The position numbers and the translations under genes are program-made. This document shows, in pieces, positions 1-8,212 of a DNA stretch of 64,000 bases. The DNA is taken from assembly GCF_030770395.1 (NCBI RefSeq), contig NZ_CP132480.1, forward strand, positions 4,041,760 to 4,105,759, read 5' to 3'. Under the pieces are notes generated by a model. It was not told the DNA's origin and ran no database searches. It saw only the letters and a list, made by a program, of their open reading frames with translations. This DNA is from Telluria beijingensis. Lineage in GTDB: Bacteria > Pseudomonadota > Gammaproteobacteria > Burkholderiales > Burkholderiaceae_D. Numbering within the stretch: the first letter of the stretch is position 1; each line of letters opens with the position of its first letter.

Positions 1-1
1 G

Positions 2-1384
2 CGCGGCAAGCAGGACTGGCTGCTCGATGCGCACTCGATCTGGTATCCGCGCACCACCGGCATCTGGCAGACCGTGTGGGTCGAACAGGTGGCGCCAACG
101 TATATCCAGAAGCTGCGCTGGACCCCGGTGTTCGAGACCTACGAGATCGGCTGCGAAGTGTTCGCCGCCGGCGATATCCAGCAGGAACTGTTTGTCGAGG
201 TCAAGATCTGGCATGGCGACCAGTTGCTGGCGGACGATTACTACAAGCTGCTGGCGGGCGAAGCGAACCGCAAGATCGCGCTATCCGACCCCGGCATCGA
301 CGACTCGCGCAACGAGATCCTGTGGAGCCCCGAGCGGCCGACCCTGCTCGATGCCGAAGTGACCCTGCGCTGCGGCGACGTGGTGCTCGATCGTATCCGC
401 TCGTACACGGCGCTGCGCTCGGTATCGATCAACCGCGACCGCTTCATGCTCAATGGCCGTCCCTACCAGCTGCGCCTGGTGCTCGACCAGGGCTATTGGC
501 CGGAATCGTTCATGACGGCGCCATCCGACCAGCACCTGAAGCGCGACGTCGAACTGGTCAAATTGATGGGCTTCAATGGCGTGCGCAAGCACCAGAAGAT
601 CGAGGATCCGCGCTTCCTGTACTGGGCCGACCGGCTGGGCCTGCTGGTATGGGAAGAAATGCCTTCGGCCTACCGCTTCAGCCCGCGCGCGATCACGCGC
701 ATGGTCAAGGAATGGACCGAGGCGATCGAACGCGACTACAGCCACCCCTGCATCATCGTGTGGGTGGCCTTCAATGAGTCGTGGGGCGTGCCCAACCTGA
801 CCCTGACCCAGGCCCACCGCAATGCGGTGGAAGCGCTGTACCACCTGACCCGCACGCTCGACTCGACGCGGCCGGTGATCGGCAACGATGGCTGGGAGGC
901 GTCGGCCACCGACATCCTGGGCATCCACGACTACGACAGCGACCCGGAAAAAATCCTGGCGCGCTACGCCGTCACCGACCCGGTGCGCACCCTGTTCGAC
1001 CAGCGGCGTCCCGGCGGGCGCATCCTGACGCTCGATGGCTTCCCGCATCGCGGCCAGCCGATCGTGCTCACGGAATTCGGCGGCATCGCCTACGATCCGA
1101 AGCAGACGCCGAACCCGGACGAGACTACCTGGGGCTATAGCCGCGCCCATACGGCCGAGAGCTACCTCAAGCAGTACCGGCGCCTGCTGCAGGTCGTCAA
1201 TGAAACCTTCATGTTCAGCGGCTTTTGCTATACGCAATTCACCGACACCTTCCAGGAGGCCAATGGTTTGCTGAACGCCGACCGGACGCCGAAGCTGCCG
1301 CTGGAAGTCATCAGCAATGCGACGCGCAACATCCCGATGTTTCACCGCGAGGTGGAGGAAGGCAAGGACCCGGGCACGCCCTGA
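2..1384 (+). CDS. Glycoside hydrolase family 2 protein, 3' part (5' end outside window)
   Basis: The reading frame is already open at base 2, so the gene starts upstream and only the last 460 residues are seen. The first visible residues (GKQDW then [14 protein letters not shown]) are typical of the sugar-binding domain of GH2 beta-galactosidase/beta-glucuronidase-like enzymes. An immunoglobulin-like domain follows and then the TIM barrel. The proposed acid/base Glu lies in FNESWG and the nucleophile Glu in LTEFGG, so both catalytic residues are present. These enzymes hydrolyse terminal beta-glycosides from oligo- or polysaccharides; the substrate cannot be read from sequence. No signal peptide can be assessed. 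The family call is secure and the specificity open. Confidence 0.9.
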   Translation, partial: RGKQDWLLDAHSIWYPRTTGIWQTVWVEQVAPTYIQKLRWTPVFETYEIGCEVFAAGDIQQELFVEVKIWHGDQLLADDYYKLLAGEANRKIALSDPGIDDSRNEILWSPERPTLLDAEVTLRCGDVVLDRIRSYTALRSVSINRDRFMLNGRPYQLRLVLDQGYWPESFMTAPSDQHLKRDVELVKLMGFNGVRKHQKIEDPRFLYWADRLGLLVWEEMPSAYRFSPRAITRMVKEWTEAIERDYSHPCIIVWVAFNESWGVPNLTLTQAHRNAVEALYHLTRTLDSTRPVIGNDGWEASATDILGIHDYDSDPEKILARYAVTDPVRTLFDQRRPGGRILTLDGFPHRGQPIVLTEFGGIAYDPKQTPNPDETTWGYSRAHTAESYLKQYRRLLQVVNETFMFSGFCYTQFTDTFQEANGLLNADRTPKLPLEVISNATRNIPMFHREVEEGKDPGTP

Positions 1385-1450
1385 GCCCGGCTTGCTGTCC
1401 ACCCGGCGGCGCAGCTGGCAGCGAAATCCCGGCGGCGCAGCGCGATCCCG

Positions 1451-2005
1451 TTAGCGCTGGATGGCGCCGCCCGTCACGTTGATGCGGTCGCCACTGCGGA
1501 AGTCGGGGGTGCTGTTGTGGGTGACGACTTGCGTGCTGCCGTCGTCCATGCGCACCGTGACGCGGTAGGACTGGCCGGAGCTGCCCGTGGCGCCGGCTGC
1601 CCCGCTCGCGCCCATCGAGGCATCGCCCTCGGTGATGCCGATCGCGGCCGGCAGGATCTCGATCGCCAGCACGGTGCTGTTGGGCGCCGCGGCTGCGCCG
1701 GCGGTCGAGGCGGTGCCGCCACGGTCGTCCTGCATGCTGGAGGTGCCGGAACCGCTGCTGCCGGAGGCGCCGGAGCTGCCCGCGCTGCCGCTGTTGTCCT
1801 GGATGCTCTCGGGGACCGAACCGGTCGCGCCCGAGGTGCCGGAGCTGCCGCTGGCGCCGTAGTCGCTCGTGCCCGTGCTGCCGCTCGTGCCGCTCGTGCC
1901 GCTGGATCCGCTCGACTTGTCGCCGCGCATGGCGGCGCACCCGGATATGGCGAGCGCGACCGCCAGCAGGCCCGCCATGGCCACGCTCTGGTGTGATTGC
2001 TTCAT
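1451..2005 (-). CDS. SlyB-like low-complexity lipoprotein
   Basis: This 184-residue protein has a lipoprotein signal ending in the lipobox ISGC, so it should be acylated and anchored to a membrane. The start at 2005 is chosen because GAGGAG lies just upstream and the hydrophobic signal follows at once. Residues of about 28-110 are almost only Ser, Gly, Thr, Ala and Asp. The C-terminus (YRVTVRMDDGS, then FRSGDRINV) resembles the end of SlyB/Pcp outer membrane lipoproteins. In SlyB a glycine-zipper segment precedes that end; here the Ser/Gly tract takes its place. The role is unknown, with envelope integrity a guess from the family. Confidence 0.75.
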   Translation of the reverse strand: MKQSHQSVAMAGLLAVALAISGCAAMRGDKSSGSSGTSGTSGSTGTSDYGASGSSGTSGATGSVPESIQDNSGSAGSSGASGSSGSGTSSMQDDRGGTASTAGAAAAPNSTVLAIEILPAAIGITEGDASMGASGAAGATGSSGQSYRVTVRMDDGSTQVVTHNSTPDFRSGDRINVTGGAIQR

Positions 2006-2164
2006 GATCAACTCCTCGTATTGGATGTTTAGTGGGGATGTGACGATGCCGCGCGCCACGAGGATAAGAGCGGGGAAGCGCGTCAGCGTTCCAGCTGACT
2101 TCCTTTGAAGGCGGGTTGGATCAAGCGAGAGGGTTCTTTGCGGAACCCGGACGGGAGATGATGG

Positions 2165-2659
2165 TCAACGTGGATGCGCCGACCTTGCCGACTGCGGCGC
2201 AGGCGCAAGCGTGTCCAGCACCGCCAGCAGGCTGGAGGCGAGGGTGGCGGCCGTGACGTCGACCAGCCAGTCGCGCACGTCGCCCGAGCGGTAGGGGAAG
2301 AAACCCTGCACCCATTCGTCCACGGCGCCCATCAGCGCGACCGCCAGCATCGCCTTCAGCGCGCGCTGCAGCGGCGTGCCGGTCGCGCCCAGGAACCACA
2401 AGGTGGCCAGGAAGGCATAGGTCATGCCGTGCAGCACGACACCGGACGCATAGGCGCCGACCTCGGCGCGCGCACCGGGGATCGAACCGGCGACCAGGAT
2501 CGCCACCAGCCCGAGTAGGGCGAGGGCATGCAGGGCGCGGCGGACGTTGGTCGAGGGCTGCAGCAGGGACGACAGGGCGGGCATCGGGACGGGCGTGGAC
2601 GGCGACGGCGTAAAACGCCCACCATACCATGCCATGCGGCCAATTGCCCGCACGCTCAT
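2165..2659 (-). CDS. VanZ-like membrane protein
   Basis: This 164-residue protein has about four hydrophobic segments and the VanZ-family core DEWVQGFFPYRSGDVRDWLVD, with the conserved acidic-Trp-Gln and Arg-Asp pattern in the third and fourth segments. Family members are small inner membrane proteins of poorly defined function; the name comes from low-level teicoplanin resistance in enterococci and does not imply resistance here. The gene begins 6 bases after the zinc-ribbon gene at 2666-2971, so the two are probably co-transcribed. The start is uncertain: ATG at 2659 gives a 25-residue hydrophilic lead, and an internal ATG at 2584 is possible. Confidence 0.75.
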   Translation of the reverse strand: MSVRAIGRMAWYGGRFTPSPSTPVPMPALSSLLQPSTNVRRALHALALLGLVAILVAGSIPGARAEVGAYASGVVLHGMTYAFLATLWFLGATGTPLQRALKAMLAVALMGAVDEWVQGFFPYRSGDVRDWLVDVTAATLASSLLAVLDTLAPAPQSARSAHPR

Positions 2660-2665
2660 TTTTGC

Positions 2666-2971
2666 TCAGATCGTCAGCGCCGGTTCACCGTCGGCGTAGT
2701 GGGCATCGAAGCAGCTCTGGCAATCGGCGCAGAACAGGTGGGCCATGCGCACGCTTCCCTGTCGCAGGACCAGTTTCAGGTGGGTTTGCTGGCACTTGGG
2801 GCAGACTTCGCGCACGCTGCCGAAGGTGAGCAGGTTGAGCGGCGTGCTGTCGTCATCCAGGCTGTCGACGACGGCATGGGGATTGAGTTCGCTGAGTACG
2901 AGGTCGCCATCGGCATGATGACGGCGGCAGGTGTCGGGTGCAGTGCTGGCTGCGGGTACACGTAGGTTCAT
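2666..2971 (-). CDS. Small zinc-ribbon-like protein of unknown function
   Basis: This 101-residue protein has two Cys pairs, CPKC near residue 57 and CADC near residue 82, which suggests one zinc-ribbon fold. The spacing would suit structural zinc binding in nucleic-acid or protein recognition. No catalytic motif is visible. AAGGAG lies 8 bases before the ATG and supports the start. It heads a probable two-gene unit with the VanZ-like gene. Similar proteins in related bacteria are, as far as I recall, annotated only as hypothetical. Confidence 0.7.
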   Translation of the reverse strand: MNLRVPAASTAPDTCRRHHADGDLVLSELNPHAVVDSLDDDSTPLNLLTFGSVREVCPKCQQTHLKLVLRQGSVRMAHLFCADCQSCFDAHYADGEPALTI

Positions 2972-3113
2972 AGGACGGGCTCCTTGGACGTTTCGTTGTA
3001 CGTGTTCTTCCGAAGGGAGGATCGAATCGGAAGCGCGAACTTTATGATAGCCAAATCGACGCCGGCTACAAGCGCTGTGACAATATTTTTATTCGCAAGT
3101 TGCGCCAGGACAG

Positions 3114-3139
3114 AAAAAAATGCCCGCGAGTAGCGGGCA
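3114..3139 (-). terminator. Rho-independent terminator of the candidate small RNA
   Basis: The 7-bp stem TGCCCGC/GCGGGCA has a five-base loop (3128-3132) and is followed on the minus strand by a run of seven T residues. Confidence 0.75.
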
Positions 3140-3243
3140 CAACCCAAGATCGGGCCAAGAGATGCGAAATCGGTTGGTGTGTAGCACCCGGGGCGCCGCA
3201 CGCCTGCTGCCATCAGGCATATCGGTTGCGTGTATGGCAGGTG
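3114..3243 (-). ncRNA. Candidate small RNA with own promoter and terminator
   Basis: On the minus strand a sigma-70-type promoter is visible: TTGTCC (3272-3277), a 16-base spacer and TATACT (3250-3255). About 110 bases downstream is a rho-independent terminator: stem GCCCGC/GCGGGC (3122-3138) followed by seven T residues (3114-3120). The predicted transcript of about 130 nt also contains an early hairpin with arms CTGCCAT/ATGGCAG. No convincing short reading frame with a ribosome binding site lies inside. I do not recognise a known RNA family. The promoter and terminator arrangement is seen; the RNA itself is inferred. Confidence 0.5.
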
Positions 3244-3249
3244 ATTTTT

Positions 3250-3277
3250 AGTATAGGCAGTCTTTGTGACGGGACAA
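3250..3277 (-). promoter_or_regulatory. Sigma-70-like promoter of the candidate small RNA
   Basis: The minus strand reads TTGTCC at 3277-3272 and TATACT at 3255-3250 with 16 bases between. The -35 matches consensus at four of six positions and the -10 at five of six. Transcription should start near 3243. Confidence 0.5.
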
Positions 3278-3344
3278 TGACCCAACGCAAAGGTTTGACG
3301 AGTCCGTCCGCCATACGTAGTAATACGTATCACGTATGTCAGGC

Positions 3345-3373
3345 AAAAAAAAAGCCCGCTCTTTCGCGGGCTT
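3345..3373 (-). terminator. Rho-independent terminator downstream of the SDR gene
   Basis: The 8-bp stem AAGCCCGC/GCGGGCTT has a six-base loop (3360-3365) and is followed on the minus strand by nine T residues. It lies about 130 bases beyond the stop of the SDR gene at 3506-4273 and is its likely transcript end. The 3374-3505 stretch between them holds no gene I can support. Confidence 0.75.
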
Positions 3374-3505
3374 AAAACTATTTTCTTGGAGGAGAATAGT
3401 GGAGACAGGTGTAATTATCGGGGGCGCCTGAAAAAGTGTCCAATTGCGAGTTCGGATACCAGACATGCGTTTAGGTAATATCTCCCCCGAAACAACACCT
3501 TGACC

Positions 3506-4273
3506 TCACTCGCGCACCGGCACCGTGTAGTTCAGCGCCATGCGCCCGCCGTCGGCGTACAGGGTCTGGCCGGTCATGTACGAGGCGTCGTCGCTGGCCA
3601 GGAAGGCGGCGATGGCCGCCACTTCCTCGGGCTCGCCGCAGCGGCCCAGCGGCGTGCGCGACAGGATCGTGTGGCGCGCTTCCGGGCTGCCCAGCACGGC
3701 CTGCTTCGCCAGCTCGGTCAGGATCGTGCCGGGGCCGATCGCATTGACGCGGATCCCGTGCTGGGCCAGGGCGATCGACGCTACCCGGGTCAGCTGGTTG
3801 ACGCCGCCCTTCGACACCACATAGGGCACCTGGTTCGGGATCGTCAGCTCGGCATTGACGCTCGACATATTGATGATGCAGCCGCCTGCGCCGCGCCTGA
3901 CCATGTCGCGCGCCACCGCCTGGCTGCACAGGAACATCGATTTCAGGTTGATGCGCAGCACGCGGTCGAAGTCGTCTTCTTCGAGGTCGAGGAAATCGGC
4001 CGCGTGGGTCACGCCCGCATTGTTGACCAGGATGTCGACGCGCCCGAAGGCGTCCAGCGTGGCGGCCATCATCGCCTCGACCTCGCGCTTGACGCCGACG
4101 TCGGCGCGGAAGAAGCAGGCGGCTTCGCCCAGGCTGGCGGCGGCCTGCTCGCCCTCGGGCTTGAGGTCGACCAGCATCACGCGCGCGCCTTCGCGCACCA
4201 GGCGCTGGGCGCAGGCCAGGCCGATGCCCTGGCTGGCGCCGGTGACGATGGCAATCTTCTGGGTGAGTTTCAT
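3506..4273 (-). CDS. SDR-family oxidoreductase (FabG-like)
   Basis: This is a 255-residue classical short-chain dehydrogenase. The NAD(P)-binding motif TGASQGIG is at residues 11-18, NNAG at 84-87, and the catalytic Asn109, Ser137/138, Tyr151 and Lys155 are all in place. The conserved PG segment after the active site (IGPGTI) is also present. Such enzymes reduce or oxidise carbonyl/hydroxyl groups of sugars, steroids or acyl chains using a nicotinamide cofactor in the cytoplasm; the substrate is unknown. Asp36 at the end of the second beta strand hints at NAD(H) preference. The ATG at 4273 is chosen because the Rossmann fold starts immediately. Confidence 0.9.
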   Translation of the reverse strand: MKLTQKIAIVTGASQGIGLACAQRLVREGARVMLVDLKPEGEQAAASLGEAACFFRADVGVKREVEAMMAATLDAFGRVDILVNNAGVTHAADFLDLEEDDFDRVLRINLKSMFLCSQAVARDMVRRGAGGCIINMSSVNAELTIPNQVPYVVSKGGVNQLTRVASIALAQHGIRVNAIGPGTILTELAKQAVLGSPEARHTILSRTPLGRCGEPEEVAAIAAFLASDDASYMTGQTLYADGGRMALNYTVPVRE

Positions 4274-4397
4274 GGCGGGACTTTCGTTGATGTACAAGGA
4301 CCGCCATTCTACCCACCGAGAATCTTTTGGGTTCCGCTGTAAGTTTTTCCTTCGGGCAGGTACTACACCGTTCATCACCATCCCAACGAGAATAACG

Positions 4398-5792
4398 ATG
4401 ATCCGGAAGAACCTTGCCCTGGCCTGGACCCTGTTCCTGGCGACCCTGATGTATGCGAGCCTGGCCGCCGCGACCACTACCCTGGAACCCTGCCACCTGC
4501 CTTACGTTGCCGAACGGGTCGAATGCGGCGCGCTGGAGGTGCCGGAAGACCGCGCCAACCCGGCCGGCCGCCGCATCACCCTGCATTACGCCCGCATCAA
4601 GGCCACGGCGAAGCCAGCCGCGCCCGACCCCCTGCTGGTGCTGGCCGGCGGCCCGGGCCAGGCCGCCATGGACTACGGCCCGCTCCTGGGAAGCGCCTTC
4701 CGCGAGGCGCGCAAGCGGCGCGACATCCTGCTGGTCGACCAGCGCGGCACCGGCAAATCGAGCCCGCTGCGCTGCCCGATGCCCGAGGCGGCGATCGCCC
4801 AGGGCGATACGGCGGCCGCCCAGGCCAGCCTGCGCGCCTGCCTGGCGGGGCTGGACGCCGACCCGCGCCACTTCCATACCGAAGCCGCCGTGGCCGACTT
4901 CGAAGACCTGCGGCGCGCGCTCGGCTACCGCCAGTGGAGCCTGTGGGGAGGTTCCTACGGCACCCGCACCGCGCTGGTGTATGCGCGCCTTCATCCCGCC
5001 AGCGTGCGCAGCATGGTGCTCGATTCGGTGGCGCCGCCGAACGCGCGCATCCTGCTGTCGTCGCGCCACGCCCAGGCCGCGCTCGAGCGCCTGCTGGCCG
5101 ACTGCGCCGCCGATCGTGGCTGCGCCAAGGCCTTCCCGAACCTGGCGCGCGAGCTCGACACGGTGCTGGCGCTGCCGGCCCTCGGCCCGCACCATGGCGA
5201 AGCGGTGCCGCAACTGCTGCGCGGCGCCATGTACAGCGGCCAGCATGCCAGCGTGCTGCCGTTCGCCATCCACGCCGCCGCCAACGGCCGGCCGCAGCCC
5301 CTGCTTGGCCTGTACGATGCGCTTGCCGGCTGGAGCCTGGAAACCATGACCTTCGGCCAGACCCTGTCGGTGCTGTGCGCCGAAGAAGCGCCATTTCTCG
5401 ACGCCGCCGCCATGCGGCAGGATGCTGCCGGCAGCCGTTTCGGCGACGCCTACGCCAAGGGCTGGCGCGACTGGTGCGCGGTCTGGCCGGCTGCCCGGCT
5501 CGACGCCGCGCTGACCCGCGCCGTGGCGTCCGACGTGCCGGCCCTGCTGCTGGCGGGAGGCCTCGATCCGGTCACGCCGCCGGAAAACGCCCACCTGGCG
5601 GCGCGCACCCTGCGCCACAGCCGGGTGCTGGTGGCCGCCGGCGCCGGCCACACCTTCAGCGGCGCCGGCTGCGCGCCGCGCCTGATTGCCGCCTTCCTCG
5701 AGCATGCCGATCCGGCTGCCGTGGATGGCGCCTGCCTGGCGGCGATCCGCCGGCCACCGTTCGTGCTGGCCGACGGCCAGCCCACCCTGTGA
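4398..5792 (+). CDS. Secreted alpha/beta hydrolase, peptidase S33 / TAP-like
   Basis: This 464-residue protein has an N-terminal signal peptide (hydrophobic residues 6-25, cleavage near AAA-TTT). It has the oxyanion-hole motif GGPG, the nucleophile elbow GGSYG with Ser186, an Asp in LLAGGLDPVTPP and a His in AGAGHTF, a full Ser-Asp-His triad. The C-terminal part matches TAP-like hydrolases related to Streptomyces tripeptidyl aminopeptidase, which remove short peptides outside the cytoplasm. It leads a run of genes with an ABC exporter (10-base gap) and a sigma factor, so it may be part of an envelope response. The substrate is not known. Confidence 0.85.
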   Translation: MIRKNLALAWTLFLATLMYASLAAATTTLEPCHLPYVAERVECGALEVPEDRANPAGRRITLHYARIKATAKPAAPDPLLVLAGGPGQAAMDYGPLLGSAFREARKRRDILLVDQRGTGKSSPLRCPMPEAAIAQGDTAAAQASLRACLAGLDADPRHFHTEAAVADFEDLRRALGYRQWSLWGGSYGTRTALVYARLHPASVRSMVLDSVAPPNARILLSSRHAQAALERLLADCAADRGCAKAFPNLARELDTVLALPALGPHHGEAVPQLLRGAMYSGQHASVLPFAIHAAANGRPQPLLGLYDALAGWSLETMTFGQTLSVLCAEEAPFLDAAAMRQDAAGSRFGDAYAKGWRDWCAVWPAARLDAALTRAVASDVPALLLAGGLDPVTPPENAHLAARTLRHSRVLVAAGAGHTFSGAGCAPRLIAAFLEHADPAAVDGACLAAIRRPPFVLADGQPTL

Positions 5793-5802
5793 GGAACCCA
5801 TC

Positions 5803-6537
5803 ATGATCGTCGTGAACCAGATCGGCAAACGCTTCAAGACCTTGCAGGCGCTGGACGCCGTGAGCTTCACTGCAAGGCCCGGCACCATCACCGCGCTGCT
5901 CGGCCCGAATGGCGCCGGCAAGTCGACCTGCCTGCGCATCCTGTACGGCCTGCTGGCGCCGGACAGCGGCGCGGTCGCGATCGACGGCATCGACGTGGCG
6001 CGCGCGCCGCTCGCCGCGCGGCGCCGGCTCGGCATCGTCACCGACGAATTCGGGCTCTATGAACGGCTGACGCCGCGCGACCACCTGCGCTACTTCGGCC
6101 GCCTGCACGGCATGCGCGGCGCGATGCTGGAGCGCGCCATCGAGCGCGTGATCGAGGAAGTGGGATTGGGGGCCGAGGCGGGGCGTGCCTGCAAGGGTTT
6201 TTCGGCCGGCCAGCGCATCAAGGTGGCGCTGGCGCGCGCCTTGCTGCATGATCCTGCCGTGCTGGTGCTGGATGAACCGACGCGCGGGCTGGACGTGATG
6301 AGCACGCGCCTGGTGCGCGACGCGCTGGGAAGGGCGCGTGCACGGGGTGCGGCGGTGCTGCTGTCGACCCACGTGATGCAGGAGGCGGCGCAGTTGTGCG
6401 ACCAGGTGGTGGTGCTGGCCGCGGGCAGGGTGCGCTTTGCCGGCACCACGCCGGCGCTGCTGGCGCAGACTGGCGGGAGCAGCCTGGAACAGGCATTCGT
6501 CGACGTGATCGGCAGCGATGAGGGGATTGCAGCATGA
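5803..6537 (+). CDS. NatA-type ABC transporter ATP-binding protein
   Basis: This 244-residue ABC ATPase has Walker A GPNGAGKST, signature FSAGQ, Walker B LVLDEPT and the switch His in LSTHVM. The closest general class is NatA of sodium/organic-compound exporters (ABC-2 type). It should energise the membrane protein encoded next, whose start codon overlaps this stop (ATGA). The ATG at 5803 puts the canonical start of the ABC fold (MIVVNQIGKRF) at the N-terminus. The exported substrate cannot be deduced. Confidence 0.9.
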   Translation: MIVVNQIGKRFKTLQALDAVSFTARPGTITALLGPNGAGKSTCLRILYGLLAPDSGAVAIDGIDVARAPLAARRRLGIVTDEFGLYERLTPRDHLRYFGRLHGMRGAMLERAIERVIEEVGLGAEAGRACKGFSAGQRIKVALARALLHDPAVLVLDEPTRGLDVMSTRLVRDALGRARARGAAVLLSTHVMQEAAQLCDQVVVLAAGRVRFAGTTPALLAQTGGSSLEQAFVDVIGSDEGIAA

Positions 6538-7712
6538 GGATCGATAAATTCGTAGAAGACTTGTGGATCGTGGTGTCGAAAGAGGTGATGGACGCCGTGC
6601 GCGACCGCCGTTCGATGATGGCCGGCCTGCTGTTCGCGCTGCTCGGGCCGTTCGTGCTGGCGGGCGTGCTCAAGGCCCTGATCGCGTCCGAGGTCGAGGC
6701 CGGCGCGCGGCCGCTGCACCTGGTCGGGGCGAGCCACGCGCCGGGACTCGTGCGGCACCTGGAAGCGGCCGGCGTCACGCTGCAGGCGAGCGAGGACGAG
6801 CCTGACAGCCTGCTCGCGCGCTCGCCTGGCGCGGTCGTGCTGGAAGTGCCGGCGCAGGCGCCGGACGCGCTGGCGCAGGGACGCACGGCCACGCTCGCCC
6901 TGTGGGCCGATATGTCGAACAGCGACGCCCGGCGCCAGGCCGAGCGGGTCCAAGCCCTGGTGGCAGCGTTTGGCGCCCAGCTGTCCGGCCAGCGCCTGCT
7001 GGGCGCCGGCGTGGCGCCGCATCATGCCAGCGCCTTGCGTCTCGAGTTGCGCGACATGGGCGGGCAGGGCGGCCGCACGGCGCTGATCCTGGGCGCGCTG
7101 CCGCTGTTCTGGTTGCTCGGCCTGTTCGTCGGCGGTTCGCACGTGGCGCTGGACGCGACCGGCGGCGAACGCGAACGCCGTTCGCTCGAGGCCTTGCTGG
7201 CGCAGCCGGTGGGCCCGGGCACGCTCTTCATCGGCAAATGGCTGACCGCCTCGCTGTTCGGCTACGTCAGCAGCGCCGCCGCGCTCCTGCTATCGGTGCA
7301 GGCGCTGGCCCGCCTGCCGCTGTATGAGGTGGGCATCGCCTTTGCACCGGATGGCGCAATGCTGGGGCAGATGCTGCTGATCCTGCTGCCGCTGGCGCTG
7401 CTGGTGGGCGCCCTGCAATGCGTGGTGGCGCTGCACGCCCGCACCCACAAGGAAGGCCAGATCTACCTCAACCTGCTGCAGCTGGCGCCGATGCTGCTGC
7501 TGGTGGAAGAACTCGGTTCGGCGTCCCCGGCCAGCGCCCACCTGCTGCCGCTACTGAGCCAGCACGCCCATCTCGGCGCGCTGGTGAGCGGACAGGCGCT
7601 GGCGCCGCAGCTGGTCGCCTTGTCGGTCGTTGGTTGCCTCGGCGCCACCGCCTTGCTGCTCGCCTTCGGCAGCCGGCGCCTGGGCAGCGAACGCTTCGTG
7701 TTCGGGCTGTGA
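6534..7712 (+). CDS. NatB-type ABC-2 transporter permease
   Basis: This 392-residue membrane protein has an N-terminal helix after a short cytoplasmic lead (VSKEVMDAVRDRRSM, typical of NatB/ABC-2 permeases). A large extracytoplasmic domain of about 150 residues follows, then several membrane segments from about residue 180 to the end. The motif GERERRSLEALLAQPV is the conserved cytoplasmic loop of ABC-2 permeases. It overlaps natA by 4 bases and the sigma-factor gene by 1 base. The two proteins probably form one exporter. Confidence 0.88.
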   Translation: MRIDKFVEDLWIVVSKEVMDAVRDRRSMMAGLLFALLGPFVLAGVLKALIASEVEAGARPLHLVGASHAPGLVRHLEAAGVTLQASEDEPDSLLARSPGAVVLEVPAQAPDALAQGRTATLALWADMSNSDARRQAERVQALVAAFGAQLSGQRLLGAGVAPHHASALRLELRDMGGQGGRTALILGALPLFWLLGLFVGGSHVALDATGGERERRSLEALLAQPVGPGTLFIGKWLTASLFGYVSSAAALLLSVQALARLPLYEVGIAFAPDGAMLGQMLLILLPLALLVGALQCVVALHARTHKEGQIYLNLLQLAPMLLLVEELGSASPASAHLLPLLSQHAHLGALVSGQALAPQLVALSVVGCLGATALLLAFGSRRLGSERFVFGL

Positions 7713-8212
7713 TGGGCGCAGTGCAGGATGCTGAATTCAAGCGCCTGATGGCCGAGCATGGCGGCCTGCTGGTGCGCTTCGCCGCCAGCTTCGAACGCGA
7801 CCGCCATGCGCGCCAGGACCTGGTGCAGGACATCATGCTCGCCGTGTGGCAAGCCTTGCCGGCCTTTCGCGGCGAATCGAGCCTCAAGACCTATGTGATC
7901 GGCGTGGCGCACCGGCGCTGCGCCAGCCACGTGATGCGCGCGGTGGCGCAGCCGCAGCACGAGGAATTGAACGAAGACTGGGCCGACGAGCAGCCGGGGC
8001 CGGAAACCCTGGCCGGGTTGAACCAGCAGCAGCAACGGCTGCTGGGCGCGCTGCGCCAGCTGCCGGTGGGGCAGCGCCAGCTGGTGCTGCTGGCGCTCGA
8101 GGGCATGCGCTACGAAGAGATCGCGGACCTGCTCGGGATTTCGGTGAATAATGTCGGTGTGCGCCTGAACCGCGCAAAGGCCGCGCTCAAGGAAAGGCTG
8201 GAAGAACGATGA
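7712..8212 (+). CDS. ECF-type RNA polymerase sigma factor
   Basis: This 166-residue protein has sigma region 2 (residues of about 10-75, with DLVQDIMLAVWQALPAF as the 2.2 helix). Region 4 is a helix-turn-helix near residues 105-160 (RYEEIADLLGISVNNVGVRLNRAKAAL). There is no region 3 and no extra C-terminal domain. It directs core polymerase to a small regulon, probably including its own operon. Its start codon is within the permease stop (TGATG) and its stop overlaps the next gene (ATGA), so it is translated in concert with the exporter. It is a diverged ECF member and I cannot assign an ECF group. Confidence 0.85.
   Translation: MGAVQDAEFKRLMAEHGGLLVRFAASFERDRHARQDLVQDIMLAVWQALPAFRGESSLKTYVIGVAHRRCASHVMRAVAQPQHEELNEDWADEQPGPETLAGLNQQQQRLLGALRQLPVGQRQLVLLALEGMRYEEIADLLGISVNNVGVRLNRAKAALKERLEER

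Noticed and set aside
3323..3337. ATACGTA repeats (TACGTAGTAATACGTATCACGTATG region) as an operator
   Set aside because: The repeats are imperfect, lie downstream of a terminator and are not near a gene start.
3248..3466. Short minus-strand frame beginning MSGIRTRN
   Set aside because: It crosses a strong terminator hairpin and has no ribosome binding site. I also checked the 3400-3470 stretch for a tRNA cloverleaf and found none.
5450..5785. Possible frameshifted or broken gene in the hydrolase/ABC region
   Set aside because: The hydrolase reads without interruption from signal peptide to catalytic His; the extra frames are antisense shadows.
3471..6041. 856-residue minus-strand open frame and similar very long antisense frames (for example 23154-25238, 26295-28085, 52277-55285)
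   Set aside because: They are shadows of real genes in GC-rich DNA; their translations are Arg/Ala/Gly-rich and match no protein family, and the opposite strand encodes clear proteins.
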